Source: Candidatus Ichthyocystis hellenicum (GTDB taxonomy: Bacteria; Pseudomonadota; Gammaproteobacteria; Burkholderiales; 2013Ark19i). Taken from it: a stretch of DNA of 64,000 nt. Below the pieces are notes generated by a model that saw nothing but the letters and a program-made list of their open reading frames with translations, was not told the origin of the DNA and searched no databases. This document shows, in pieces, positions 40,688 through 49,873 of the stretch. The position numbers and the translations under genes were made by a program. The first letter of the stretch is position 1, and each line of letters begins with the position of its first letter. The DNA is taken from the NCBI RefSeq assembly GCF_001460935.1, contig NZ_LN906597.1:2085385-2149384 (forward strand), written 5' to 3'.

Positions 40688-41955
40688 GTATTGCTAACAC
40701 GGAGCTTATATTACAGTCAAAGGTTATATTTTAGTACAATAACAAAATATCATAATCAAATTCAGCTGGTAGCAAATATATATGGTACGGGACGTATACT
40801 TAACATATGGCCTTGACTATTCTAAGGCCTACAATCATCACAATCACCCATTAGAAGAAAATCGTTCCATCTATATATAATACTGATCAAAAACAAATAA
40901 CCTGCCGTGTCATTGCCGTCGTTGTCACAAAGTTAACTAAAAAATGCTTGTACATATAATGCCCAAATTACCCCCTCCACTAACCCCCCATAGCAAACGC
41001 CAACTACCTAAGGATTAGGTATCAATGCCATATATATGCATAAGAAAATAACCCATCCAAACTTAAATATCCACCCATCACCACAATTCTAGACATTAAT
41101 GTATACCTTTGGTATATAGATAGTTACGTACCTGATGAGCAAGAGCATGTAGTCGTTGTGTTATCCATTGTTATCTTCGCAAGATATTGCTTCCCTTAAT
41201 GTATATTTGTCCTAATAACAGGAGCAGCACACGTTAATTTGAGCAATTACAAAAATCAACTCTACGAAATAAAAACAACAGTATCCAAATTAGACGTTTA
41301 TGCTCTCAGAAACAATTGATTAATCAATTGTTTCTGAGAGCATAAACGTCTAATTTGGATACTGTTGTTTTTATTTCGTAGAGTTGATTTTTGTAATTGC
41401 TCAAATTAACGTGTGCTGCTCCTGTTATTAGGACAAATATACATTAAGGGAAGCAATATCTTGCGAAGATAACAATGGATAACACAACGACTACATGCTC
41501 TTGCTCATCAGGTACGTAACTATCTATATACCAAAGGTATACATTAATGTCTAGAATTGTGGTGATGGGTGGATATTTAAGTTTGGATGGGTTATTTTCT
41601 TATGCATATATATGGCATTGATACCTAATCCTTAGGTAGTTGGCGTTTGCTATGGGGGGTTAGTGGAGGGGGTAATTTGGGCATTATATGTACAAGCATT
41701 TTTTAGTTAACTTTGTGACAACGACGGCAATGACACGGCAGGTTATTTGTTTTTGATCAGTATTATATATAGATGGAACGATTTTCTTCTAATGGGTGAT
41801 TGTGATGATTGTAGGCCTTAGAATAGTCAAGGCCATATGTTAAGTATACGTCCCGTACCATATATATTTGCTACCAGCTGAATTTGATTATGATATTTTG
41901 TTATTGTACTAAAATATAACCTTTGACTGTAATATAAGCTCCGTGTTAGCAATAC
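40688..41955. other. Palindrome A interior, noncoding
   Basis: Two facing copies of about 630 bp. The last 25 codons and stop of gene 2249-2803 (SNYKNQLYEIKTTVSKLDVYALRNN spelled across both arms) adjoin the axis without the rest of that gene. The GTGTGCTGCTCCTG join at about 41413 and its mirror mark the border of that fragment. Confidence 0.75.
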
Positions 41956-42669
41956 TTACAATTGCTGGTGGCGAAGTATTTCATTGCGGCGCCGTTCAAA
42001 TTCGCGTGGTATCCCTATGCGCGTTTCATGGCATAAATGTAGATGCAGTCCCAAGGCAGCTAAAATGCATACGCCAGTAATAGCAAAAAGTATAATAAGT
42101 TCCTGTCCTCCGCATTTTGGGCAGAGTGAGTAGGATATCATTATTATTAATAAACCTACCAGGGTGCATAAAAGGATGATGCGGTGATACTTAAGTTGTT
42201 GTAGCATTTTTTTGTCCCTATTTTTTATATTGGCGGCTAACTCTATCTCTGTACGTGTTACTCGTGTATTATATCTGTTTGCGGAAGTTAATAATAACTC
42301 AGATGAAGATGCGGGTCTTGTTTCTATTTCATCCAACTCTGTGCAATTAATACCTACGCATACATTACCTAATTCACTTTGTGGTGGTGATAACAAAGAT
42401 GATACTGGTTCATCTGTTTTTTTCTCTTCGGTAGTATGTGCAGTTATTTGTTCTAGCTCAATATCGATATGGCAATTTTCTTTAAATGAATGTGTGCAAT
42501 TTTTGTAGGAAATTTTTACTGAGGCATTTAATGGCATTGGCATAGAGTCAGTTTCTATTTCTCCTTCACCAGTGCTGTCATCCGAGTTTAATTCTGATGT
42601 TTTGTTAGCTCGAAAGTCATAATCTGATATCATGATTTGTGCTCCTGATACGTTTCCAATTCGATACAT
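41956..42669 (-). CDS. Two-helix hairpin protein, right arm of palindrome A
   Basis: 237 residues, the mirrored twin of 39974-40687. About 30 replacements and no length change; a block of nearly 50 residues (about 66-113, HIDIELEQ to CTELDE) is identical while changes cluster in the first 60 residues, before the first helix (RYNTRVTRTEI; MLQQLKYHR) and within it (VGLLIIMISY). The loop has gained a Cys (SLCPKCGGQE). The pattern suggests patchwise conversion between copies. Confidence 0.75.
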   Translation of the reverse strand: MYRIGNVSGAQIMISDYDFRANKTSELNSDDSTGEGEIETDSMPMPLNASVKISYKNCTHSFKENCHIDIELEQITAHTTEEKKTDEPVSSLLSPPQSELGNVCVGINCTELDEIETRPASSSELLLTSANRYNTRVTRTEIELAANIKNRDKKMLQQLKYHRIILLCTLVGLLIIMISYSLCPKCGGQELIILFAITGVCILAALGLHLHLCHETRIGIPREFERRRNEILRHQQL

Positions 42670-43084
42670 GTAGAGAAAGAAAGATTTAAGATTTTCAAAT
42701 TATAATTTCTCATAAAATCCTTAAAACTCTAGCCAATTTATTCAACACAGCACATTAAATTATCACGATAATAAATCTAATACCACATGGAATAGAAATG
42801 ATAATATAGACTTAATTTTAAGCATACCTTCACAAATGAGGACAAAATATAACAACATCGATAACTTCAATATAAGTAAGATAGGATATGCATCAATAGT
42901 AAAAAACTAAAAACATCACAAGTGCTAATATCAACAGAAAGTGATGCCAGCAATCAATTTTTTCTGGCATCATCAAACGTTCACTCAATGAAATACGAGC
43001 ACAGTGACTAAATGTTATCCATGGAAATAATACATATGTTAGAAACGATAACCTATTCTCATTCTCCACTCACATATCTTACCA
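42670..43084. other. Intergenic, no gene seen
   Basis: 415 bp between two minus-strand genes. An imperfect hairpin TTGATGCCAG-like element (GATGCCAGCAATC...TTTCTGGCATCATC, about 42942-42975) could terminate transcription; otherwise nothing. Confidence 0.35.
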
Positions 43085-43873
43085 TCAGACCAGATATTTT
43101 CTTGCCCTCAGATCAGATATCTTATCCTTCACTGAATGGATAATAGTCCTCTTACTACTCCCACACTTTCCTAAAACAAAATTAACAAACATCCCCAAAA
43201 GGAAAATTAACGATAAGAACAATGGTATTACCACCATTGGATCTTTAGTCATACTATTAAGGTCAAAATTATCAGTTATCACATCATTACCTGGAATTGT
43301 ACCGTTACCTGGAATTGTATCGTTTCCCGTAATTGTATAGTTTCCTGTAATTGTACCGTTACCTGGAATTATATTGTTGCTTATAATTCTATCGTTACCT
43401 GTAGCCATATCGAGAATATATTTACCAATATCTTTGCAATATATAGAAGACATATTAAGGTATCCGGATCCTATCCCACAGTTCTTGCGTGTACTCGTGA
43501 TCCTGCGGTATGCTTCATGAGTTACAGGATAAACACTATAGGCAAGGCTAGTATTTATATACGGCGTATGCGGTCCAGTATTAACAAAAGCAGATCTAAT
43601 ATATTTTGATGCTTTCTCAAACCTAGGATCATTTGGGTCAGTATAATCATCCATGGACAACGGCAGAGATGGAGTCAAACTTAAACCAGACTCAATCAAC
43701 GCATTAATAAATATTCTATCAACATTAACTCTGCGAAATCTGAGAAGGGGTAACCTCTGTTTTGATGATAAAGTACTAAATCTATCCCTAGCATACACCA
43801 AGGAACAAAGTTTCAACTTTAGACGACACCATGATGTTCTCAGTCCACTAGAAGAATCTATCATGCTAAGCAT
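43085..43873 (-). CDS. Two-anchor loop protein with sequon-rich hexapeptide stalk, 5' end lost
   Basis: 262 residues from ATG 43873, but the frame is open upstream to about 44028 and encodes the missing family parts (CYSVICAEECTSPKSG, then hydrophobic LIFPLSMLSMI); no ATG, GTG or TTG occurs there, and the sequence then runs into the divergent gene at 44002. The gene has therefore probably lost its start. Loop Cys (CRLKLKLCSLV, KNCGIG, YCKDIGKYI) match the family. The stalk is an array of six-residue units PGNGTI, TGNYTI, TGNDTI, PGNGTI, PGNDVI, giving an N-x-T site in each. Helix about 213-235, tail ends RARKYLV. Confidence 0.6.
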   Translation of the reverse strand: MLSMIDSSSGLRTSWCRLKLKLCSLVYARDRFSTLSSKQRLPLLRFRRVNVDRIFINALIESGLSLTPSLPLSMDDYTDPNDPRFEKASKYIRSAFVNTGPHTPYINTSLAYSVYPVTHEAYRRITSTRKNCGIGSGYLNMSSIYCKDIGKYILDMATGNDRIISNNIIPGNGTITGNYTITGNDTIPGNGTIPGNDVITDNFDLNSMTKDPMVVIPLFLSLIFLLGMFVNFVLGKCGSSKRTIIHSVKDKISDLRARKYLV

Positions 43874-44001
43874 AGATAAAGGAAATATAAGACCTTTAAG
43901 TTTTGTGATTCCAGATAGTGATAATCCTGATTTAGGTGAGGTACATTCCTCTGCACAAATAACTGAATAACATTCACCCGATACTATGCCATCATGGTCA
44001 C

Positions 44002-45129
44002 ATGTATCTCCTAAATCGCAATAGCCCTGTTAATGGGGATTCCTGCAACAGTAACTGTAGCAACTCTACCAGCAATTCCGTCACTACTACTGCTACAATA
44101 CATACTGTTAGGCAGCTACCTAAAGAATTTTCACGTTCTCTTACAGATAGAGTGTATGCTGCTATCAGTGCCGCAAATGAAGCTGCTAATGCTGCAGATA
44201 GTGCTATTAATGCTCCCAATGGCATCACCGCCACCTTGCCTGAAAGTATACCTAACACCAGCTCTTCTAGCTCTACCGCTGGTACCACTGTATCTGATCT
44301 TGTTAGTAGCAACAATTGTAGCTCTCATACTATCAATAATTGTGTCTGTAATGGTATTGATGATGACAAAGGTACTGCTTCTACAGCAGATACTCTCGAC
44401 GCTGCTAAAGTTAGCAAATCACACAACAGTATACATGAAGAAAATCCATGCGTTGCCGAAGAAGAAATTTTTGATTTACGTACATACACGATTTCATCTC
44501 AGGTAGAAGACTTGGAAAAAATTGGAAGAGCATCGTATTTAGATAAGTATAGCAATATTGATCGAGTTGTATTTCGGATCCCTATGACTAAATCAACCAA
44601 GTTTATGATTGCATCTGCAATAATTATGATTGCTGTTATTATAGCATTCGTTATTTTTTCAATATTATTATTAGCAACTAATATCATTCATATTCCCAAT
44701 GTAGCCCCAGAAGAATTAACGAGAATTACTAAATTTGTTGGCACTGCACTATGCGTGGCTTCGGTATCACTGTCACTGCTTTGGATTAGTTATCTTGCAG
44801 GGTTCAAATCTGCACAGAATAGTATTGTGGATGGTGAACTCAAACCTGTAATTTCTCTAGTAAAATGCAAACTAAAAAAATATGCTAAAGACCAGAAAAA
44901 CGTCTGGAGAAGTTTAACTTCGTATCACGATCAACTGAAATGCATGGAACAAAGATATAGTAATTATGAATCGTCCTTATGTAAAATAGATACAATTATA
45001 GGTGATCTAGAAAGTATTAAGGAGCAGCTGGCATTTACAAAAAAACATACCAATACTAGCAGAGCAGATAATATCACAGCTGAGTTACTTGGTATAACTA
45101 AAAGGTTGAATATGCTATTGAAGAAGTAA
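44002..45129 (+). CDS. Two-helix membrane protein with C-terminal coiled coil
   Basis: 375 residues. Ser/Thr/Asn/Ala-rich N-terminal 150 residues (helical Ala run AAISAANEAANAADSA), two helices about 201-225 and 244-267 with an 18-residue loop (IIHIPNVAPEELTRITK), then about 100 residues of probable coiled coil (KCKLKKYAKDQKNVW, LESIKEQLAF, ELLGITKRLNMLLKK). Same-side termini and a long helical tail are common in membrane-inserted effectors that bind host trafficking proteins, but I see no specific SNARE heptad signature and do not claim one. ATG 44002 has no ribosome site and abuts the truncated divergent gene 43085. Confidence 0.68.
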   Translation: MYLLNRNSPVNGDSCNSNCSNSTSNSVTTTATIHTVRQLPKEFSRSLTDRVYAAISAANEAANAADSAINAPNGITATLPESIPNTSSSSSTAGTTVSDLVSSNNCSSHTINNCVCNGIDDDKGTASTADTLDAAKVSKSHNSIHEENPCVAEEEIFDLRTYTISSQVEDLEKIGRASYLDKYSNIDRVVFRIPMTKSTKFMIASAIIMIAVIIAFVIFSILLLATNIIHIPNVAPEELTRITKFVGTALCVASVSLSLLWISYLAGFKSAQNSIVDGELKPVISLVKCKLKKYAKDQKNVWRSLTSYHDQLKCMEQRYSNYESSLCKIDTIIGDLESIKEQLAFTKKHTNTSRADNITAELLGITKRLNMLLKK

Positions 45130-45334
45130 AAAGGTAAGGGGGGGGAGATACTTGTATTAATCCCCCACGGCATTGAATGTCCTCAAGAAAAGTAATAGCA
45201 ACATGGACGTGGAACAACAAACACTGATATGACGCGAAGAACTTAATTGCTAATTGCAAAATAAATCTTAATTTACCAACTTATAATACCACCGAGAAGA
45301 AATCATCACGCCAAAGCAGTACAATTTAAAAAAC
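45130..45334. other. Short intergenic with G8 tract
   Basis: Contains GGGGGGGG at about 45135-45142 and a downstream CCCCC that could pair as a short stem. The tract lies after the stop codon of 44002-45129 and 220 bp before the next start, so it does not interrupt a frame. Confidence 0.5.
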
Positions 45335-45366
45335 ATTAGCTATGTTTATTTTTTACAGGAAAAATA

Positions 45367-46530
45367 ATGTTTTATGCAGATAGTAAGCATTTAGATTGTT
45401 CGTGCAGTAGTAACTGTGTATATCAATCTGTAGATTCACATGAAGTTGTGGAAGAAAGTGAATGTACAGAAGTTGTGGCTATGGAGAAGAAAATAAATTA
45501 CCAAAATTCTTCTTTACTTACCAAATATTTTGCTAATAGTTTAGTATCATTTCCACTAATTGCACTTAGCATGTTAGGTGGTGTAGATGGATCTCAAGTA
45601 AGAAGTAGGTCACTTTCATCTTATTTATGTTCTTTAGAATCGTCGCTGTGTAGCTTGATTAGAATCAAGGGCAATGATACTCAGTATGTCAAAGCAGTGA
45701 TTGATTCCTCTTTTAAAGTATCCGTGAATTTATTGAAAAAGGATCTCGCCTTTAACTTTACCATTCCTATGGTTATCCCCTCTGATATTAGTCCAGATGA
45801 TACCGGAGGAGACAACCTTATTACGCAATTATGGAGCATGTCTAGATATATTAATGATGGATATATTAGGGTTTCTAGAGAAATGAGGAGTTCAGGTGTC
45901 AGGCTGTGTAGTTTGAATAGAGGCACTTGTGGGCTAGTTAGGAATGCCTGTGATTCAATTAGTGAAAATTTCTGTGACGGAAATTTCAACATTAACCATG
46001 ATATCCCCGATACGTGTTGCCCAAGTATAAAATCGTACTTAACTTATCCAAGTGCATCATCAATATCTAAAGTTGTAGAATCAGCAACAGCTATCGTCCC
46101 AGAAATGGTGCATTTAACTACTATATCGTCAAAAAATGAAATCCCAACTAGCGCATCCTCAACCCTTCGAGCATTGAACATAGCGTCAGAAGTAGTGAAA
46201 TCTACAACTATGGCATCTGAAATGCTAAATTCTACTACCATTGAATCGGAGATTGTGAATTCAACAACCGTAACTACTGGTTCAGTCACACTGAATTCAA
46301 CGACTATGGTTCCTGGAATTATAAACTCAACTAGCGTAGACATGCCTACTCTTATCCCAGAGGGGATAACACCTTACGGCAAAGGCTTGTCAATGCTTAT
46401 TGCTATATTAGTTGCCTTTATAGTCCTTTCTATTGCTCTATCTGCTATTCTTGGATATAAGTCTTGTAAGGCACAACAACCTCAGCCTGTACCACAAGAT
46501 GACACCGAAAATGAGGAAAATCTTGTATAG
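45367..46530 (+). CDS. Two-anchor loop protein, tandem copy a
   Basis: 387 residues, same order as 38693-39931: DCSCSSNC cluster, EESECTEVVAMEKK, hydrophobic segment about 55-72 ending GGVDG, Cys-rich loop (LCSLESSLCSLI, RLCSLNRGTCG, NFCDGNF, DTCCPSIKSYL), stalk with a single block of ASE..STT units, helix about 339-362, tail QPQPVPQDDTENEENLV. ATG 45367 follows the conserved AGGAAAAATA ribosome site. Ends 7 bp before its own hairpin terminator. Confidence 0.83.
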   Translation: MFYADSKHLDCSCSSNCVYQSVDSHEVVEESECTEVVAMEKKINYQNSSLLTKYFANSLVSFPLIALSMLGGVDGSQVRSRSLSSYLCSLESSLCSLIRIKGNDTQYVKAVIDSSFKVSVNLLKKDLAFNFTIPMVIPSDISPDDTGGDNLITQLWSMSRYINDGYIRVSREMRSSGVRLCSLNRGTCGLVRNACDSISENFCDGNFNINHDIPDTCCPSIKSYLTYPSASSISKVVESATAIVPEMVHLTTISSKNEIPTSASSTLRALNIASEVVKSTTMASEMLNSTTIESEIVNSTTVTTGSVTLNSTTMVPGIINSTSVDMPTLIPEGITPYGKGLSMLIAILVAFIVLSIALSAILGYKSCKAQQPQPVPQDDTENEENLV

Positions 46531-46537
46531 AAGTAAC

Positions 46538-46580
46538 ATAAAGTCTGCCGTCAATGATAGCAGACTTTATTTTTTTCTTT
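46538..46580 (+). terminator. Hairpin terminator of 45367-46530
   Basis: Stem ATAAAGTCTGC/GCAGACTTTAT with 11-nt loop and a following T-rich run (TTTTTTCTTT). Confidence 0.85.
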
Positions 46581-46676
46581 ATTATTAGATTGTATTTGCT
46601 TATAGTTTAATTCAGTGCGTTGAGAAAATTATGATCTACAAATAGATAGCTATGTTTATTTTTTACAGGAAAAATA

Positions 46677-47834
46677 ATGTTTTATGCAGATAGTAAGCAT
46701 TTAGATTGTTCGTGCAGTAGTAACTGTGTATATCAATCTGTAGATTCACATGAAGTTGTGGAAGAAAGTGAATGTACAGAAGTTGTGGCTATGGAGAAGA
46801 AAATAAATTACCAAAATGCTTCTTTACTTACCAAATCTTTTGCTAATAGTTTTGTATCATTTCCACTAATTGCACTTAGTATGTTAGGTGGTGTAGATGG
46901 ATCTCAAGTAAGAAGTAGGTCACTTTCATCTTATTTATGTTCTTTAGAATCGTCGCTGTGTAACTTGATTAAAATCAAGGGCAATGATACTCAGTATGTC
47001 AAAGCAGTGGTTCATTCCGCTTTTAAATCATCTGTGGAATTATTAAAAAAGGGTCCCGCCTTTAACTTTACCATTCCTGTGGTTATTCCCTCTGAGATTA
47101 GTCCAGATGATACTGGAGGAGACAACCTTATTACGCAATTATGGGGCATGTCTGAATATATTAATGATGGATATATTAGGGTTTCTAGAGAAATGAGGAG
47201 GTCAGGTAAAAGGCTATGTAGTTTGAATAAAGGTACTTGTGGGCTAGTTAGAGATACCTGTGGTTCAATTACTGAAAGTTTCTGTGACGAAGATTTCAAC
47301 ATTAATACTAATATCCCCGATACGTGTTGCCCAAGTATAAAATCGTACTTAACTCTAAGTGCATCATCAATATATAAAGTCGTAGAATCTGCAACTGTTG
47401 TCCCAAAAATGGTGCATTTAACTACTATATCGTCAAAAACTGAAATCCCAACTAGCGCATCCTCAACCCTTCGAGCATTGAACATAGCGTCAGAAGTAGT
47501 GAAATCTACAACTATGGCATCTGAAATGATAAATGCTACTACCCTTGAATCTGAGATTGTGAATTTAACAACCGTAACTACTGGTTCAGTCACACTAAAT
47601 TCAACGACTATGGTTCCTGGAATTATAAACTCAACTAGCGTAGACATGCCTACTCTTATCCCAGAGGGGATAACACCTTACGGCAAAGGCTTGTCAATGC
47701 TTATTGCTATATTAGTTGCCTTTATAGTCCTTTCTATTGCTCTATCTGCTATTCTTGGATATAAGTCTTGTAAGGCACAACAACCTCAGCCTGTACCACA
47801 AGATGACACCGAAAATGAGGAAAATCTTGTATAG
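46677..47834 (+). CDS. Two-anchor loop protein, tandem copy b
   Basis: 385 residues. First 70 and last 100 residues are almost the same as in copy a, while the loop differs at many places (HSAFKSSVELLKKG, EYINDGY, KRLCSLNKGTCG, SFCDEDFNINTN) and one or two residues are lost near TLSASS. All loop Cys are kept. Identical ribosome leader and terminator. The mix of identical ends and divergent loop suggests conversion at the ends or selection on the loop. Confidence 0.83.
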   Translation: MFYADSKHLDCSCSSNCVYQSVDSHEVVEESECTEVVAMEKKINYQNASLLTKSFANSFVSFPLIALSMLGGVDGSQVRSRSLSSYLCSLESSLCNLIKIKGNDTQYVKAVVHSAFKSSVELLKKGPAFNFTIPVVIPSEISPDDTGGDNLITQLWGMSEYINDGYIRVSREMRRSGKRLCSLNKGTCGLVRDTCGSITESFCDEDFNINTNIPDTCCPSIKSYLTLSASSIYKVVESATVVPKMVHLTTISSKTEIPTSASSTLRALNIASEVVKSTTMASEMINATTLESEIVNLTTVTTGSVTLNSTTMVPGIINSTSVDMPTLIPEGITPYGKGLSMLIAILVAFIVLSIALSAILGYKSCKAQQPQPVPQDDTENEENLV

Positions 47835-47841
47835 AAGTAAC

Positions 47842-47884
47842 ATAAAGTCTGCCGTCAATGATAGCAGACTTTATTTTTTTCTTT
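47842..47884 (+). terminator. Hairpin terminator of 46677-47834
   Basis: Same stem as at 46538, followed by TTTTTTCTTT. Confidence 0.85.
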
Positions 47885-47968
47885 ATTATGAGATTGTATT
47901 TGCTTATAGTTTAATTCAGTGCGTTGAGAAAATTATGATCTACAAATAGATTAAATTTCCGCTACTCT

Positions 47969-48598
47969 GTGGGGGAGATGGTATCTTTTTTGTCCGTTCG
48001 CACACGATCAGTCATGCGTATCACAGTAAGGGAGATTACAGTTGTGATAGGTAACCACAATAATATTAGTGTTGCTCTCCTAGAATCAGAACAAGCCGAT
48101 AGTTTTGAAATAGGAGAAGAAGCAGGAACTTCTTCTGATGTTCCGAGAAACGAAGACATGGCTATTAGTATCCCAGAAGAAATCCGTGCAATGGAAGAAG
48201 AAATAACATCTGAAGATGTGGAACTACGGACATTATCACAATCGCAAACAGTTGCGATCAACGGAGAACCCACCGAAAATATGAGCCCACGTGCATTGCG
48301 GCGTCATGGAGAAATGAAAATCAAAAGAATGAAGATTGATCTTATTGCACTTAAGGCTGCCGGTTGTGTCTCTCTATTAGTGACAACAGGCATAATTCTA
48401 TTAACATTTGTTCAGTTGTTGATTTGTGAAGAAGGCACACAAGACAGAAAAAAATGTGACAGCTTATTTATTTTTTTTGGTATAGCACTTTCACTGGTTT
48501 TACTTTGCATCTTCATAGTCTCGGGTTGTTTTAGGAGTCATGAGATAGGCAGACTGGAAAGGAATCATAGTCGTCGGCAACCACCAGGTAATCGATAA
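47969..48598 (+). CDS. Two-helix hairpin protein, left arm of palindrome B
   Basis: 209 residues. Acidic N-terminal 100 residues (FEIGEEAGTSSD, EEITSEDVELRTLSQSQT), basic patch RRHGEMKIKRMK, helices about 131-152 and 165-187 with Cys153 and Cys163 at the loop ends (LICEEGTQDRKKC), basic tail SRRQPPGNR. GTG 47969 lies only 17 bp inside the repeat border, so a promoter within the repeat is impossible for it; GTG 48044 with AAGGGAG upstream may be the real start (VIGNHNN). Confidence 0.78.
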   Translation: MGEMVSFLSVRTRSVMRITVREITVVIGNHNNISVALLESEQADSFEIGEEAGTSSDVPRNEDMAISIPEEIRAMEEEITSEDVELRTLSQSQTVAINGEPTENMSPRALRRHGEMKIKRMKIDLIALKAAGCVSLLVTTGIILLTFVQLLICEEGTQDRKKCDSLFIFFGIALSLVLLCIFIVSGCFRSHEIGRLERNHSRRQPPGNR

Positions 48599-49873
48599 AG
48601 ACCATAAGCTTTCTTCGTGGAATACCATATCCACACAGTTTTTTGTTACCGCAAAACATCATAGTAAAACCAGATACGCGCCAACGTTTGCTCAAATGAT
48701 TACACAGATCAAATCCTACTATTAGGTAATTAATCAGCTAAAAGTCAACTTTTACCGCAATAAAAATATATTATGAAACATAATAACCCAATAAAAAATC
48801 ATGCTAAGTACTTAATGACCTACTTATCAACAAAACTGCGTTATCCATCCAATCCTCAACAAGATCATAGCACTATAGATAACGATGTAGATAGTTTTTG
48901 TCAAAATAATCAATGCTGTGTTTGATAAAAAATAAAATAATTATTACACAGCTATCGGTATAAAATTACTTGTATTAAATTATCACAATCCTATACAATG
49001 GTAACATTCATTTTATGAACAATAATCATTAAAATCATTGCTATACTCGTAATCAGCACATAAATTATGGGTGCGTAATATACATGCTTCGTTCACCAAT
49101 ATTGCGAACATACAACATCGGACGCGCGCACCTATGACACCATTAAGCCAAGGGTACAAAACATCGTTATCAGGTTTAACTGCCATTAGGAGAAAAAGTT
49201 ATAATGAGACTTAATAAAATATAACTCATAACATACGTATGTTATGAGTTATATTTTATTAAGTCTCATTATAACTTTTTCTCCTAATGGCAGTTAAACC
49301 TGATAACGATGTTTTGTACCCTTGGCTTAATGGTGTCATAGGTGCGCGCGTCCGATGTTGTATATTCGCAATATTGGTGAACGAAGCATGTATATTACGC
49401 ACCCATAATTTATGTGCTGATTACGAGTATAGCAATGATTTTAATGATTATTATTCATAAAATGAATGTTACCATTGTATAGGATTGTGATAATTTAATA
49501 CAAGTAATTTTATACCGATAGCTGTGTAATAATTATTTTATTTTTTATCAAACATAGCATTGATTTTTTGACAAAAACTATCTACATCGCTATCTATAGT
49601 GCTATGATCTTGTTGAGGATTGGATGGATAATGCAGTTTTGTTGATAAGTAGGTCATTAAGTACTTAGCATGATTTTTTATTGGGTTATTATGTTTCATA
49701 ATATATTTTTATTGCGGTAAAAGTTGACTTTTAGCTGATTAATTACCTAATGGTGGGATTTGATCTGTGTAATCATTTGAGCAAACGTTGGCGCGTATCT
49801 GGTTTTACTATGATGTTTTGCGGTAACAAAAAACTGTGTGGATATGGTATTCCACGAAGAAAGCTTATGGTCT
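48599..49873. other. Palindrome B interior, noncoding
   Basis: Two facing copies of about 637 bp with only a few differences. No gene supported; a 61-63 codon frame seen at 49747-49941 only overlaps the neighbouring gene end. Confidence 0.6.

Larger units (their letters stand above)
39961..42682. repeat. Spacer-less palindrome A, about 1.36-kb arms
   Basis: Axis between 41321 and 41322 in CAATTGATTAATCAATTG. The two 237-codon genes lie at exactly mirrored positions. The 630-bp noncoding inner parts of the arms look identical by eye, whereas the two genes differ at about 30 residues. The innermost 90 bp of each arm is the 3' end of gene 2249-2803. Beyond TTCTTTCTCTAC the outer flanks differ. 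Confidence 0.92.
45335..46642. repeat. Tandem loop-gene unit a
   Basis: Starts GCTATGTTTATTTTTTACAGG and ends ATTATGATCTACAAATAGAT; repeated directly as 46643-47951 and, in inverted orientation, as about 38583-39960. Confidence 0.85.
46643..47951. repeat. Tandem loop-gene unit b
   Basis: Second direct copy of the 1.3-kb unit; ends exactly where palindrome B begins (TTAAATTTCCGC). Confidence 0.85.

Noticed and set aside
44870..45129. SNARE mimicry by the coiled-coil tail of 44002-45129
   Set aside because: Coiled coil is likely, but I could not place a central polar layer in a regular heptad register.
45135..45142. G8 tract as a phase-variation switch
   Set aside because: It lies after a stop codon and far upstream of the next start, not in a frame or in an obvious promoter spacer.
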